Below are positions 19,862 through 30,701 of a stretch of DNA of 64,000 nucleotides, piece after piece (within the stretch, counting starts at the first letter, position 1; the number at the start of each line of letters is the position of its first letter). The notes beneath the pieces are model-generated. The model had not been told where the DNA came from and made no database searches. It saw only the letters and a list, made by a program, of their open reading frames with translations. The stretch lies in the NCBI GenBank assembly GCA_037178625.1, contig CM074144.1, positions 744,001 through 808,000 of the forward strand, written 5' to 3'. A program made the position numbers and the translations under genes. The stretch comes from Skeletonema tropicum. Lineage: Eukaryota > Bacillariophyta > Thalassiosirophyceae > Thalassiosirales > Thalassiosiraceae.

Positions 19862-20802
19862 ACGCCCAAGACTTCACTGTACAAAAATTATACAACTTGT
19901 ATGTAAATCAGTTTTCAGTTTTCGAATTCCTACTAAGTTGTTCTTTCTTCTTGTATTAATAGTACATATGATCTTGAGAAGAGCAAGTTACAGCATCAAT
20001 TGAGCAGCAGACTGAGACCGAGTTGCTGTAGTTGAGGCTTGGCCTGTTCATGTATAGGAGGACGCAAGTCAATACTCCCGATGTGACCCTCAAAAATATG
20101 CAAAGGCTCTTCTTGAATCTGACGGCCGCTCCAAGCTAGCTTGGCCTTGACTTAGGTCGTGCCGATGGAAGTTTCCCATGTTGGGTTTCATCGAAAGAAT
20201 ATTCTTTCCTACTTTGCAGATCGAACAGCAGCGTTCCATGAACTTTTTCGTCTCGTTGAACTTGTCCCCAGCAGTGGTTTACCATTGAGGTTTTTGGTCA
20301 ATTAGAAGGAGTATTACTTAGAAAGCAGGTTAGTTGAAGTAGAGACTGTTGTCATTGTCAATGACTGAATCAAGGAGCATAAGTTGTGGTTGTGGCAAAT
20401 CGACATTGTGATGAACGCATTCACTCTCCTCTCTGGAGACACCCACAAGAGGAGGAGCAACCCAGCACTTTACTTGGACAAATGGGCGAGACGTGAGAGC
20501 CAAACTCACATATGAAGTTCGGGTTGGAGAGGTAAGGAGTAGGAGTAAGAGGTAGGTGAAGTGAAGTGTACAAAAAATAGAAGCATCATGCTTCCGAAAA
20601 AATCAAGTCATAGACTGGATCTTGGTTCTTGCTCATCATACATATATAGCCTCTGTCCTTCTCTGCGCTCAAGGGATACAGTAGGAGGTAGGAGGTGGTT
20701 CGATGCAACCTTCCAGACAACAGCGGAGAGAGTGTGATTGAGTGTGGCGTGGTGCGCTGAGGCTGAAGGTGGTGGGGTTTAAATCCAAAAGAGCAAAAAA
20801 GT

Positions 20803-20882
20803 TGACCTCGATGGGATTCGAACCCACGCCCGTGAAGACTACGGCCTTAACGTAGCGCCTTAGACCGCTCGGCCACAAGGTC
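20803..20882 (-). tRNA. tRNA-Leu (AAG), copy B
   Basis: Same 80-nt sequence as copy A, minus strand, with an A-run (T6 terminator on the coding strand) just outside its 3-prime end. Confidence 0.95.
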
Positions 20883-20890
20883 ATGAATGT

Positions 20891-20962
20891 CTCCGAGACG
20901 GGGAATCGAACCCCGGTCTCCCGCGTGACAGGCGGGGATACTAGCCACTATACTATCTCGGA
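20891..20962 (-). tRNA. tRNA-Asp (GTC), copy B
   Basis: Same 72-nt sequence as copy A, 8 nt upstream of tRNA-Leu on the minus strand. Confidence 0.95.
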
Positions 20963-21145
20963 TTTGTTGGGAGTCCGTGACTGGCGAGACTATATGACCT
21001 GACATGTAACGCTCAAAATGAGGAGGATTAAGTAGGTGTAGGTAGTTGATAGATGCAGCTTTGCCAGTTACCTACCTCGACGCAGGCTTTGCGATGCTAA
21101 AGAAAGGGTGGATACATGCTTGGCAGAGGATGTTGACGTGCCAGA

Positions 21146-21541
21146 TCAGTGTTGTGACATGAATATCGTAGATGAAAATGACAGACAGTTAGTACACCGC
21201 AAATACTTAGCTACTACTACTAGCTGGGCATTGTGGCTCAGAACTGTTGGATGGATGGCGTACAGATACAGATCAACGGCTCTCTCTAGCGATCTTCGAC
21301 TATGTATATAATATAACAGAAATTTTGATCTTCGACTATGTATATAGACGGTGGTCGAAGGTGCAGTGTGTGGGGTTATAACTAACGATTCCAGATGTTG
21401 GCGCGAAGGGAGTGGGCCGGAAAGTATATATATCAGAACTGCGACTGGACACAGATCAATTAAGTTCTGCATTGAAGACAGCGTCCCACCCAGATCATGA
21501 AGCGGTGTAAACTGTTCTACAAGCTTGCTATTTTCCTCCAT
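21146..21541 (-). CDS. 119-codon-type ORF, copy B (131 codons)
   Basis: Reads MEENSKLVEQFTPLHDLGG onward. Relative to C, D and E a 36-bp tandem duplication around 21305-21340 adds 12 residues (repeating YIHSRRS) without a frame change. It overlaps the 3-prime end of the RT relic and may be part of it or chance. Function unknown. Confidence 0.3.
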   Translation of the reverse strand: MEENSKLVEQFTPLHDLGGTLSSMQNLIDLCPVAVLIYILSGPLPSRQHLESLVITPHTAPSTTVYIHSRRSKFLLYYIHSRRSLERAVDLYLYAIHPTVLSHNAQLVVVAKYLRCTNCLSFSSTIFMSQH

Positions 21542-21556
21542 GAAATAAAAGGGTAT

Positions 21557-22781
21557 TCAGGAACTATCTCTCGGGCAAGCTGGATCTGAACTTGCCCATT
21601 GCATGTAATAAGAGGAGTGTGGCCTATCTCGTAGTTCTGTAACAAGTCCGTCACTTCTCTTGTCACCTGTGCTAGGTGATGGCGTGTTCCCCCTCACTCT
21701 CTCTCTCTCTCTCTCTCTCAACTGCGCCTCTCGACCCTCAGCAACCGCAGAGGTGGTCGAGAGGGGATTACCCCCACTCCAGGTGTGCCAGTTGGACATC
21801 CCCGTCCCATTCTCAATGAGTAGCCGGATGCGGTGGCGCCTGTCCCCACTCCCTCTGAACAGGAGTGAATTTTCCCGGAAAAAAGCAAGGGACATGCGTG
21901 ATCGCACATAGAATACCATCTGGCTACGCTGACGCTCCCATTTATCAGCTAAGTGTTTACTTCCATCAGCCGTGAAGGAGAGGGGGGTAAGTCCCGACGT
22001 CGTTCAAGACAAGCCTGTTTGTACTTGCGGATTTTCTCCCTCTCTTATTGCCTCAAGACAGCCGAAGGTGCCTTGTTGCGGTAGGAGCGGCAGTCCGTCC
22101 GCGTCAGTGATGCGAGTGTCAAAGACAGTTCGACGCTGTCTCTGCCAGAAGTGGGAGACCATCACGTCTCCACGCTCTTCCTTTGTTGTCACTTGGGTCG
22201 ACCCATCAGTTGCGTTATGTTGTTGCGTGGTATTTTCGGCATTTGCTGCGACAGCGACCTCTTCAGCGACGGTGCGTTGATTACCTGAGTAGATAAAGGG
22301 TTCGTGTTCAACAGCTAGCGCCGGGAGTAAAGGCTTGCTTGCATAAGGAGCCAAATTCCGTCGTAACAGTATTGTGGCGGCAATGGACGAGACCGCCCAC
22401 CTTGCATTGGAGAGCATGTTCTATCGTCATTTTTGCACCACATCCATCGCATTGGTCTGGCATATCCATCGGCTTAAGGTTGTATCGGAGACGTAAGTTG
22501 TCTCGAAACTCTTCACCGATAGAACCGTGCCATTGACATTGAGGCGGTTTGGGACCAGGGTTTGGGACAGTCGTCAGCCAACATCCAGTCTCACAGATCC
22601 GTTCCAACCTCCTCTTATCACCTGGTTTCTCACTTCCCCACTGGGCGAGATAGTACTCAGCATCTAACTGCTTCGCATCCCGCGATTCGATTCTTGCCAT
22701 TTCCGCCGCTTTCTTGTGGGATCTCGTACAGAGGGGATGACGATTAAAACGAGGCTTGCTGCATGTGCAAACACGCAGCAA
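21557..22781 (-). pseudogene. RT C-terminal fragment, copy B
   Basis: Minus-strand pieces in successive frames. 22308-22781 holds GCWLTTVPNP, LRLRYNLKP and the zinc-type CDGCGAKMTIEHALQCKVGG. 22004-22417 holds ERGDVMVSHFWQRQRRTVFD. The piece ending at 21557 holds MVFYVRSRMSLAFFREN. The order matches the C-terminal half of RT proteins that are common in stramenopile genomes. It is interrupted from its RT core by the 73-codon block. Confidence 0.75.
21696..21719. repeat. (CT)12 microsatellite, copy B
   Basis: 24 bp. The same site is 73 bp in copy D and 121 bp in copy E. Confidence 0.95.
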
Positions 22782-23139
22782 TTCAACAGACCATGAGTCT
22801 ACTCAACATGATTGTATCGTAGTTTAGGTGAGTAATTTTCGAAGTCATCATGATTACAAGCTTGCATACTTCATCGCTCAAGAGACTGGGCTGGCACGCA
22901 CCGTATGTTTTTAATATCATTTCCAGAAAAGTATTGATGCCTGATCACGGAGGAACCACATTCAGAGGAACAACTTTACTTACTTTTGTAATCGTGGATT
23001 TTGTACACTACTTTAATTCTCATTTATGTTCCACGATTAAATGTACGAATTGAAATTAGTCCAAAATCTCTTTGCTTTGAATTCATCATAAGTACTTCTA
23101 CATATTTATGTCAACAACATCAACAATTTTAATCCTAAC

Positions 23140-23361
23140 ATGGCTTCTGAATTGATCGTAGACTTCCCTCTCGAGCACAACCATAACGTTGTGCAATTTG
23201 CCGAAATAGTACAGCTTTACACATACACGGTTGATCGGCATGAAGACAAAAATGAGCTGTATACCAAGGCAGACTACAACTCAATGAAACGTAACATCAA
23301 GCGAGATTTCCTCCAAGCTTGTGAAAGTATTCTTGCGTCCGAAGAAGATGAAGGCTCCTGA
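23140..23361 (+). CDS. 73-codon unknown gene, copy B
   Basis: Protein identical to the other complete copies. The leader lacks a 4-bp AAGT present at 16112 and in copy E. See 16874-17095 for the motif description. Confidence 0.5.
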   Translation: MASELIVDFPLEHNHNVVQFAEIVQLYTYTVDRHEDKNELYTKADYNSMKRNIKRDFLQACESILASEEDEGS

Positions 23362-23829
23362 ATTGTTATTTCTCATCTGATCGCACCGGCCTGTATGCTC
23401 GAGGTGCAGGCTTGCAGACGTCGATGCCGATGCCTACGGCAGTCTTCGCAAAGTAGGCGAGACAGGAGACAGGAGATGCAGGACTCACACGGAAGTTTCA
23501 GGTCGGAGGATAAGGTATTGCACTTGCCTCGTTAGCCGAAACAGGAGAGGCCGTATTGAGAGCTAGGAAGCTCGGTAGGCTTCACAAGGATTGTAGTTAA
23601 GTTAAGAATACTGCAAGCGCAATCTTCTCTAGTGACATGTGTATTACAATCGGTGCACAATAACAATTGGTGTAGTACAAGTTAGAATCACTACTATTAC
23701 ATACTGTTATCTTAAAATGCCAGATATAGATTGAAACGGTGGGCATCAGAGTGAGCTCATTTGTAGACACATACCAATCATGTATCTTTTCATCATTGGG
23801 TTACGACAGGTATGCCCATTCGTTCTGAA

Positions 23830-23849
23830 GGGACAGAACAAACGCAGCT
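23830..23849 (+). repeat. 20-bp target-site duplication, left
   Basis: GGGACAGAACAAACGCAGCT, repeated exactly at 24988-25007. Copy B and copy D have this sequence once. Confidence 0.95.
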
Positions 23850-24987
23850 ATCACATGAGCTCCGCTCAACTTTACGGCTATGGTTACTCATCGAAACGAA
23901 CCACAACTGGACAAACCCCCAGTAAACCGCCATAGCACCATCACTCATCACCTCTGTCTAGTTAACTGATAATCTGCCATTCACTGTGTGGGGAAACCCA
24001 GCAGTAAGTTGGAATGGTAGACATCATCCCGCGGCCTTGGGATCTAGATATGTCTTGTCCTGATACAGATTGAAAAATCTTGCGTGAAGTCTCCTAAACG
24101 AAAGGATGTGATTTTAAGTACAAGTTTGAACACCAAGTAGCGGAGCACCATTGCCTGCCTAGCAAGTGACTTTGGACTAATGCCATCGTTGCGACCAAAA
24201 TAAACAGCTGGATTGGTTAGTAAAATGCTATTAGTTGTGGAAGAGACGAAGCGAAATCAAAGATTCCCCCAAAGAATCAGCGGCTCGATCACAGCCTCGA
24301 TCGCAGCCGCCCACACTATAGTATATCGATTTGTGAAGGACCCCTTGTAAAGTCTATACATTGTTCAGAGCCTTGGCCTTGGCAAAAAACTTTGTGGATT
24401 GCGTAAGTAGGGTGAAGCAGACGCCTACGATAAGCAGAACTCCCATAAAGGGAACTCGCCGAATGCCCTCCGATTGTGGAGAGACTTATAAATAGTCTCT
24501 TTGCCTTCGTGTAGAGTCGTTGTAAGTCGTCGGATTGTGGTATGTTTAGCAGTAGATGAAGTGCACTTTTGTGAGAACAAATCTGACTCGGCCAGATGCG
24601 ATGCGAGACCGGCACCACTCAACTGACGACGTTGATGGGCCGGTGATAGATCAAATCAGCCCACTTCCATTCTATCCCATCAACAGATGGACTGCTCTAC
24701 AATAAACCACAGGTAAGATTATTTGATGGTTGTTATTTCTATTAGCTTAACGGTAAAGCAATCAAACGTAAATTGATGTATCGGGCGTTCGAATCCCCGG
24801 TAGAAGCTGACGCGGTTAAATTAATTTTACTACGATCGACATTGTACGACACTGGACTGTTCAACTATACTACATCTGTAGTATCTGAGTAAGCATGGCA
24901 AACTGAGTGCAAGTCTCACACATTTCCACCTTGGGCTGTCAACCATGAGTGGGATGGGTGTGCTCAGCTCGCTGCGCGAGCTTCGCA
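23850..24987. mobile_element. 1138-bp insertion with 20-bp TSD in copy C
   Basis: The precise filled and empty site comparison with copies B and D shows a clean insertion. The 20-bp duplication suggests target-primed retrotransposition, but there is no poly(A), and no clear RT motif is readable. Minus-strand ORFs of 100 and 65 codons (24316-24622) overlap in different frames. A tRNA-like segment lies near the right end. The right terminus has a GCTCGCTGCGCGAGC hairpin. Confidence 0.85.
24735..24807 (+). tRNA. tRNA-like sequence, degenerate
   Basis: A normal 73-nt layout is visible: D arm GCTTAACGGTAAAGC, anticodon stem ATCAA/TTGAT with loop ACGTAAA (GTA in the anticodon place) and a T loop TTCGAAT. 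However, position 33 is C, two of five T-stem pairs fail and the acceptor has mismatches. It is likely a tRNA-derived part of the inserted element, not a working tRNA. Confidence 0.4.
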
Positions 24988-25007
24988 GGGACAGAACAAA
25001 CGCAGCT
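24988..25007 (+). repeat. 20-bp target-site duplication, right
   Basis: Exact copy of 23830-23849. Confidence 0.95.
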
Positions 25008-25503
25008 TATGCCGCCTGGGGTTGTGTGTAGTTACATTTGCCAAGGACTTCCACGCAATATATATACCCACTTTTCCACTTTCTTCTTGACCCAATCTTC
25101 CTTCTCGGCTGCATCACCGTACACTCCACCTAGGTATTGGCGGCTGCGCCCGTAATTCAGTTCTGGAATGCAGCCGCTTCAAAGGCAGCTCTTGCAGCTT
25201 CCTCATCCTGCGGCATACAAACGTAGTGGGATTTGTCTGGTACAAAATAGTATCCAACATGGGCCCCTTTTACTTGTGAAGCTGAAGCATAGTAGCGTCA
25301 TCAGATGCAGTACCGACTCCGCCGAGATCATCAGCATACCAGGGTTGGAGAGCCCCACAGGGACTTTTCTCCTCGACCATTCAGCGAGGGGTATCGAGCC
25401 ATGCCATAGCACACCATTGACAGACAGCAACCTGCGTGATGCCCTCCTTGCACGCAATGATGGTAGGGTCCTCACCCATCTCATTCCGCATAAAGCAGAG
25501 GCT
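25008..25503 (-). pseudogene. Reverse-transcriptase core fragment, copy C
   Basis: Same relic as 17518-18078, now cut by the 1.1-kb insertion near its 3-prime part. Confidence 0.62.
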
Positions 25504-25509
25504 AGCTGT

Positions 25510-25641
25510 CTGGCCAGCCCTTTACGCCACTGATGATGGAAAGCATGTATTGGCACAGATGTTCTTGTTCCTTGTCAATGTCGAGATTGCCAACCGTTCT
25601 GCTGACTGGTTGGATGTTGAGCCAGGATTCGTAGTTGACAT
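25510..25641 (+). pseudogene. Light-harvesting gene fragment, copy C
   Basis: Same 130-bp captured piece as in copy B. Confidence 0.88.
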
Positions 25642-26801
25642 GACGACACGAACGGTGCATTTCTCTTTTCCATCATTTACAAGGCGCAGCTTGAATCTAT
25701 ACAGTCCAAACCAACCATCGAAGTTGCTTGCAATGCGCTAGTGTAGAGTTTTGAATCTAGTTGAAAAACTTCTTCACTTTGTTCATCGCCCCTCGGCTTC
25801 TTCAACTTTGTCCTCACCATGGCCAAGGCAGCCAACTATGCTGTGCATAGCATAAGTACGATTTCATGAATTTCCTAACCTCCACCTTAGTCCTTCAATC
25901 AGTTATTGTAGATATCATAATGAAATTCCAAACCTCTACCTTCCTCCTTCAATTAGTTTCCTACAAATCCTTGCCTACAACTCATCCCTCACCACGCTCC
26001 AACGCTCCGACACGCCCTCCCGGGCCATAACTTTCATCCCGTAGCAACGTCAAGCACCGCCTTAGCAACTTCGACTTATAACCCTATGTCGGCATGGGCC
26101 AAATGTTCCGCAAATTCTTCTTCGGTAAGACCCGATTCGACCGCTTTCCTTCAACTCCAATCGATCCCAGGCTGCCAGGATGTACCTAGAATCCCTTCAA
26201 AGCTCTGCTCCGCATGGTATTCTTCTCCCGCTTGCAAACTCATCGTGGTCTTCATCCAAACCCCCCATTAGAAATTCTACGGCCACTCCTACAACAACAC
26301 TTTCACACTTTGACTTGCCTGCGCCAGATAGGTATGATCTACTTCTTGCTTCAGAAGCCAACCCGTTTTGTACCAGGCCGGACCCGCAAGTGAGGGTTAA
26401 TGAAAATATTCTCACTGAGGGGATAAAAAGGATTCCGCAAGAATGTAAATGTCATAAGAAGTCAGTCGCGAAGTCATACATTTTAGTAGTGTGATTGTGA
26501 CTGCTCAGTTAGTAAGTTAGTACGTATGTAGCTGTTGTGCTCAGCAGATCAAATCCTGTTGCCACCAAGTTGATCGTAGTTACTTTCAAAAGCTTCAAGT
26601 TGCCTCCTATCGCTCGAGGAGGTTAGGCTTAATATTTGTTCAACTTGAACTTACTTAGCAACATTAACACTTCCTGCCTAGAGAGAGGAGTAACTCACAG
26701 CGTGCGCACAGAACTACTTACAATTTACAAGCGCAGAAGTCGCAATAGTTTGAACTAACACATTGCGTTTGCATGAAGGACCTGCTAAGTATCATCTCCC
26801 C
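25642..26801. other. Unit interior, copy C
   Basis: Same as 18217-19372. No gene supported. Confidence 0.4.
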
Positions 26802-27290
26802 ATGAGTCCACAACGAAGAAACAGTAAACCAATCGACACCGCCGATGACGAATGGCCCGAAATCTCAGCGATGGCTTGTCGCTTGTCTCCAGCTGACCCT
26901 GCTCCCCGAGAAGTCAAAGTGAACAATTCCCTTTCCGAACAAGATCTCAATTCTCTCAAGAAGAGTGACCCATTCCTCTACTATTCCATACCTGGTGTAC
27001 GTGGTGCTACCGTCCGCATGGAACTCGTCGATATGCATCAAATAGCTCAGAATGGGTTACAGGAACTTCACCAATCCTATCCAGCAAGCATGCCAACTAC
27101 AAGTGAGCCTGACGCTAAGGTCAAGCGGTGCACAAGGATCTCCTTTGAATGTCACACAGATTTGCTGTTGGACTTGGACGAGCTCTACAATGATCTTGCT
27201 GATATGGGAATTGTATCGGAAGACTTGACCTCTGCAGACGCAGACGACACTTTCGATGGTATCTTTTTCAACTCATTGGAACGTTCATGA
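26802..27290 (+). CDS. 162-codon unknown gene, copy C (intact)
   Basis: Protein identical to copy B. An in-frame Met 13 codons upstream (26763) exists only because of the AAGT insertion in the leader, so I keep MSPQ as the start. Confidence 0.6.
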   Translation: MSPQRRNSKPIDTADDEWPEISAMACRLSPADPAPREVKVNNSLSEQDLNSLKKSDPFLYYSIPGVRGATVRMELVDMHQIAQNGLQELHQSYPASMPTTSEPDAKVKRCTRISFECHTDLLLDLDELYNDLADMGIVSEDLTSADADDTFDGIFFNSLERS

Positions 27291-28231
27291 ACGCCCAAGA
27301 CTTCACTGTACAAAAATTATACAACTTGTATGTAAATCAGTTTTCAGTTTTCGAATTCCTACTAAGTTGTTCTTTCTTCTTGTATTAATAGTACATATGA
27401 TCTTGAGAAGAGCAAGTTACAGCATCAATTGAGCAGCAGACTGAGACCGAGTTGCTGTAGTTGAGGCTTGGCCTGTTCATGTATAGGAGGACGCAAGTCA
27501 ATACTCCCAATGTGACCCTCAAAAATATGCAAAGGCTCTTCTTGAATCTGACGGCCGCTCCAAGCTAGCTTGGCCTTGACTTAGGTCGTGCCGATGGAAG
27601 TTTCCCATGTTGGGTTTCATCGAAAGAATATTCTTTCCTACTTTGCAGATCGAACAGCAGCGTTCCATGAACTTTTTCGTCTCGTTGAACTTGTCCCCAG
27701 CAGTGGTTTACCATTGAGGTTTTTGGTCAATTAGAAGGAGTATTACTTAGAAAGCAGGTTAGTTGAAGTAGAGACTGTTGTCATTGTCAATGACTGAATC
27801 AAGGAGCATAAGTTGTGGTTGTGGCAAATCGACATTGTGATGAACGCATTCACTCTTCTCTCTGGAGACACCCACAAGAGGAGGAGCAACCCAGCACTTT
27901 ACTTGGACAAATGGGCGAGACGTGAGAGCCAAACTCACATATGAAGTTCGGGTTGGAGAGGTAAGGAGTAGGAGTAAGAGGTAGGTGAAGTGAAGTGTAC
28001 AAAAAATAGAAGCATCATGCTTCCGAAAAAATCAAGTCATAGACTGGATCTTGGTTCTTGCTCATCATACATATATAGCCTCTGTCCTTCTCTGCGCTCA
28101 AGGGATACAGTAGGAGGTAGGAGGTGGTTCGATGCAACCTTCCAGACAACAGCGGAGAGAGTGTGATTGAGTGTGGCGTGGTGCGCTGAGGCTGAAGGTG
28201 GTGGGGTTTAAATCCAAAAGAGCAAAAAAGT

Positions 28232-28311
28232 TGACCTCGATGGGATTCGAACCCACGCCCGTGAAGACTACGGCCTTAACGTAGCGCCTTAGACCGCTCG
28301 GCCACAAGGTC
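28232..28311 (-). tRNA. tRNA-Leu (AAG), copy C
   Basis: Same 80-nt sequence as the other copies, minus strand, with T6 terminator. Confidence 0.95.
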
Positions 28312-28319
28312 ATGAATGT

Positions 28320-28391
28320 CTCCGAGACGGGGAATCGAACCCCGGTCTCCCGCGTGACAGGCGGGGATACTAGCCACTATACTATCTCGGA
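28320..28391 (-). tRNA. tRNA-Asp (GTC), copy C
   Basis: Same 72-nt sequence as the other copies, minus strand. Confidence 0.95.
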
Positions 28392-28574
28392 TTTGTTGGG
28401 AGTCCGTGACTGGCGAGACTATATGACCTGACATGTAACGCTCAAAATGAGGAGGATTAAGTAGGTGTAGGTAGTTGATAGATGCAGCTTTGCCAGTTAC
28501 CTACCTCGACGCAGGCTTTGCGATGCTAAAGAAAGGGTGGATACATGCTTGGCAGAGGATGTTGACGTGCCAGA

Positions 28575-28934
28575 TCAGTGTTGTGACATGAATATCGTAG
28601 ATGAAAATGACAGACAGTTAGTACACCGCAAATACTTAGCTACTACTACTAGCTGGGCATTGTGGCTCAGAACTGTTGGATGGATGGCGTACAGATACAG
28701 ATCAACGGCTCTCTCTAGCGATCTTCGACTATGTATATAGACGGTGGTCGAAGGTGCAGTGTGTGGGGTTATAACTAACGATTCCAGATGTTGGCGCGAA
28801 GGGAGTGGGCCGGAAAGTATATATATCAGAACTGCGACTGGACACAGATCAATTAAGTTCTGCATTGAAGACAGCGTCCCACCCAGATCATGAAGCGGTG
28901 TAAACTGTTCTACAAGCTTGCTATTTTCCCCCAT
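28575..28934 (-). CDS. 119-codon ORF, copy C
   Basis: Open in C, D and E with near-identical sequence, beginning M(E/G)ENSKLVEQFTPLHD and containing LVVVAKYLRCTNCLSF. No family recognised. It may be a tail of the RT relic or a chance ORF kept by recent duplication. Confidence 0.3.
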   Translation of the reverse strand: MGENSKLVEQFTPLHDLGGTLSSMQNLIDLCPVAVLIYILSGPLPSRQHLESLVITPHTAPSTTVYIHSRRSLERAVDLYLYAIHPTVLSHNAQLVVVAKYLRCTNCLSFSSTIFMSQH

Positions 28935-29041
28935 GAAATAAAAGGGTATTCAGGAACTATCTCTCGGGCAAGCTGGATCTGAACTTGCCCATTGTGCATT
29001 TTCAGACAAGTTAGTCACAGTGGGTCATAAGATACCTTTGA

Positions 29042-29120
29042 CTCTCTCGAGTAGGGGCTGCCGTAGGCAGGTCCTCGAGAGAGGAAAAGGTGGGGAGCTT
29101 GACTGTTATTCAAGCTCCCC
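29042..29120. repeat. Two perfect hairpins at the 3-prime end of the Penelope-like ORF
   Basis: Hairpin 1 is CTCTCTCGAG (29042-29051) with CTCGAGAGAG (29074-29083), enclosing an inner CTGCC-GTA-GGCAG hairpin. Hairpin 2 is GGGGAGCTTGA (29092-29102) with its exact inverse (29110-29120) and a 7-nt loop. Hairpin 2 straddles the stop codon. Confidence 0.85.
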
Positions 29121-30149
29121 ATCAAAATGCTTACTGGCTTCTTTGCCAGGTTCTTGTATTAGTTTTGCTTTTGTTAAAGCAGATCGAAGTGTTGGAGCGG
29201 AGTGGAAAGCAATGATGAATTGCTGGATATCTAGATGCTCTTCGAAGAGTCCTGCACAGTGAGTATTGTAAAGTCGTCGGAGAATTGTGCGAGGAATATC
29301 ATTTGGGTGGTAGATCCAATGTAGAATAAGCATTTTCTTGTTAGGAAGAGTAGGCTTTTCAGGTTGTTGAGTTGGGTGAGATAGGCGAGTATCTGCTTGG
29401 AGGATATACCCTTTGATGACTTCTTTGTTCCAACCACGTTGCACAAGACGTTTGAAGAGATGTAGGACGAAGCGGATGTAGTCAGATTCTTGGGAGTTTT
29501 GGCGTCGATACTGACGGAGGAGGCTGTAGACTACACCTTTCATGATTTTAGGTGAATGTGCAGAATGTGGTGGAATATATTGGTAGAGGTTGATTGGCTT
29601 TTGATACGTAGTTGTAATGATGTTGTAGGATGGTCCAATTGAGATCGTAAGATCAAGGAAGTTAATTGACCTAGTAAGAGGACCAAAGTCCCATCGGAGA
29701 TCGCCGTAGTTATCTGTATCAATTTGGAATTGCTCATACTGTTGAGATGAGCCAATCCAGATCCCCTGCATGTCATCGATAAATCGTTTGTAGAGAAGGA
29801 GGTCATTTGCATATTTGCTAAGTAGGAAAGCTTCGTGGATGGCGAAGTAGATGGTTGCCCACATACAAGCTGCGCTGGTTCCCATGGCAGTGCCTGTGAG
29901 CTGCTGGAAGTACATATCACCAAATTCGAAGATGTTATTTTTCATGACAAGGGCAAGAGCTTCTTTTAAAGCTTTGATAGGAATGAAGATGCCTTTATCT
30001 CTAAGTCGGCCTGATGATTCGAGATCGTCAAGCCATTTGCCGATGACTTCAAGAGCATGATCCGTATTGATGTTGGTATACATGGATTGGGCGTCGGCTG
30101 TAAAGAGGAAGGCATTTGGTGGGAGTCGGTGGAATTGTTTGAGATGATG
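29106..30149 (-). CDS. Penelope-like reverse transcriptase, 5-prime truncated
   Basis: Open without interruption from the fragment edge (reading LHHLKQFHRLPPNAFLFTAD) to the stop at 29106. RT motifs in order are TADAQSMYTNINTDHAL (motif A), QLTGTAMGTSAACMW (motif B), YKRFIDDMQGIW (catalytic IDD) and INFLDLTIS (motif D/E). The tail contains LHWIYHPNDIPRTILRRLY, which I associate with Penelope-type RTs of algae. The N-terminal RT fingers and any endonuclease are missing, so it is not a whole protein. The frame is still open, which suggests a fairly recent arrival. Confidence 0.75.
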   Translation of the reverse strand, partial: HHLKQFHRLPPNAFLFTADAQSMYTNINTDHALEVIGKWLDDLESSGRLRDKGIFIPIKALKEALALVMKNNIFEFGDMYFQQLTGTAMGTSAACMWATIYFAIHEAFLLSKYANDLLLYKRFIDDMQGIWIGSSQQYEQFQIDTDNYGDLRWDFGPLTRSINFLDLTISIGPSYNIITTTYQKPINLYQYIPPHSAHSPKIMKGVVYSLLRQYRRQNSQESDYIRFVLHLFKRLVQRGWNKEVIKGYILQADTRLSHPTQQPEKPTLPNKKMLILHWIYHPNDIPRTILRRLYNTHCAGLFEEHLDIQQFIIAFHSAPTLRSALTKAKLIQEPGKEASKHFDGELE

Positions 30150-30479
30150 CAGATTCTAACTTGTACTACACCAATTGTTATTGTGCACCGATTGTAATAC
30201 ACATGTCACTAGAGAAGATTGCGCTTGCAGTATTCTTTTCTTAACTACAATCCTTGTGAAGCCTACCGAGCTTCCTAGCTCTCAATACGGCCTCTCCTGT
30301 TTTGGCTAACGAGGCAAGTGCAATACCTTATCCTCCGACCTGAAACTTCCGTGTGAGTCCTGCATCTCCTGTCTCCTGTCTCGCCTACTTTGCGAAGACT
30401 GCCGTAGGCATCGGCATCGACGTCTGCAAACCTGCACCTCGAGCATACAGGCCGGTGCGATCAGATGAGAAATAACAAT

Positions 30480-30701
30480 TCAGGAGCCTTCATCTTCTTC
30501 GGACGCAAGAATACTTTCACAAGCTTGGAGGAAATCTCGCTTGATGTTACGTTTCATTGAGTTGTAGTCTGCCTTGGTATACAGCTCATTTTTGTCTTCA
30601 TGCCGATCAACCGTGTATGTGTAAAGCTGTACTATTTCGGCAAATTGCACAACGTTATGGTTGTGCTCGAGAGGGAAGTCTACGATCAATTCAGAAGCCA
30701 T
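30480..30701 (-). CDS. 73-codon unknown gene, copy D
   Basis: Protein identical to the other complete copies. See 16874-17095. Confidence 0.5.
   Translation of the reverse strand: MASELIVDFPLEHNHNVVQFAEIVQLYTYTVDRHEDKNELYTKADYNSMKRNIKRDFLQACESILASEEDEGS

Larger units (their letters stand above)
17423..23689 (-). repeat. Array copy B (complete unit, inverted)
   Basis: 6.27 kb. In unit order (read on the minus strand) it has the 73-codon gene, RT C-terminal piece, 119-codon ORF, tRNA pair, 162-codon gene, light-harvesting fragment and RT core. It is nearly the same length as copy D. Confidence 0.88.
23690..28994 (-). repeat. Array copy C (partial unit, inverted, with a 1.1-kb insertion)
   Basis: Contains, in unit order, the 119-codon ORF, tRNA pair, 162-codon gene, light-harvesting fragment and RT core, the last split by the insertion. 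It ends at the Penelope-like fragment. Confidence 0.87.
28995..30151 (-). mobile_element. Penelope-like element fragment at the centre of the inverted array
   Basis: 1157 bp present only here, between copies C and D. It is bounded on the left by CCCATTG of copy C and on the right by GATTCTAAC of copy D, with no target-site duplication visible. It carries the RT ORF on the minus strand and two hairpins after it. No GIY-YIG endonuclease and no full-length element are present. Confidence 0.72.

Noticed and set aside
24735..24807. A functional tRNA-Tyr (GTA)
   Set aside because: Position 33 is C, T-stem and acceptor pairs fail, and it sits in a mobile insertion.
29000..29130. Hammerhead ribozyme in the Penelope-like fragment
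   Set aside because: The conserved CTGATGA and GAAA core is absent. Only simple hairpins are present.
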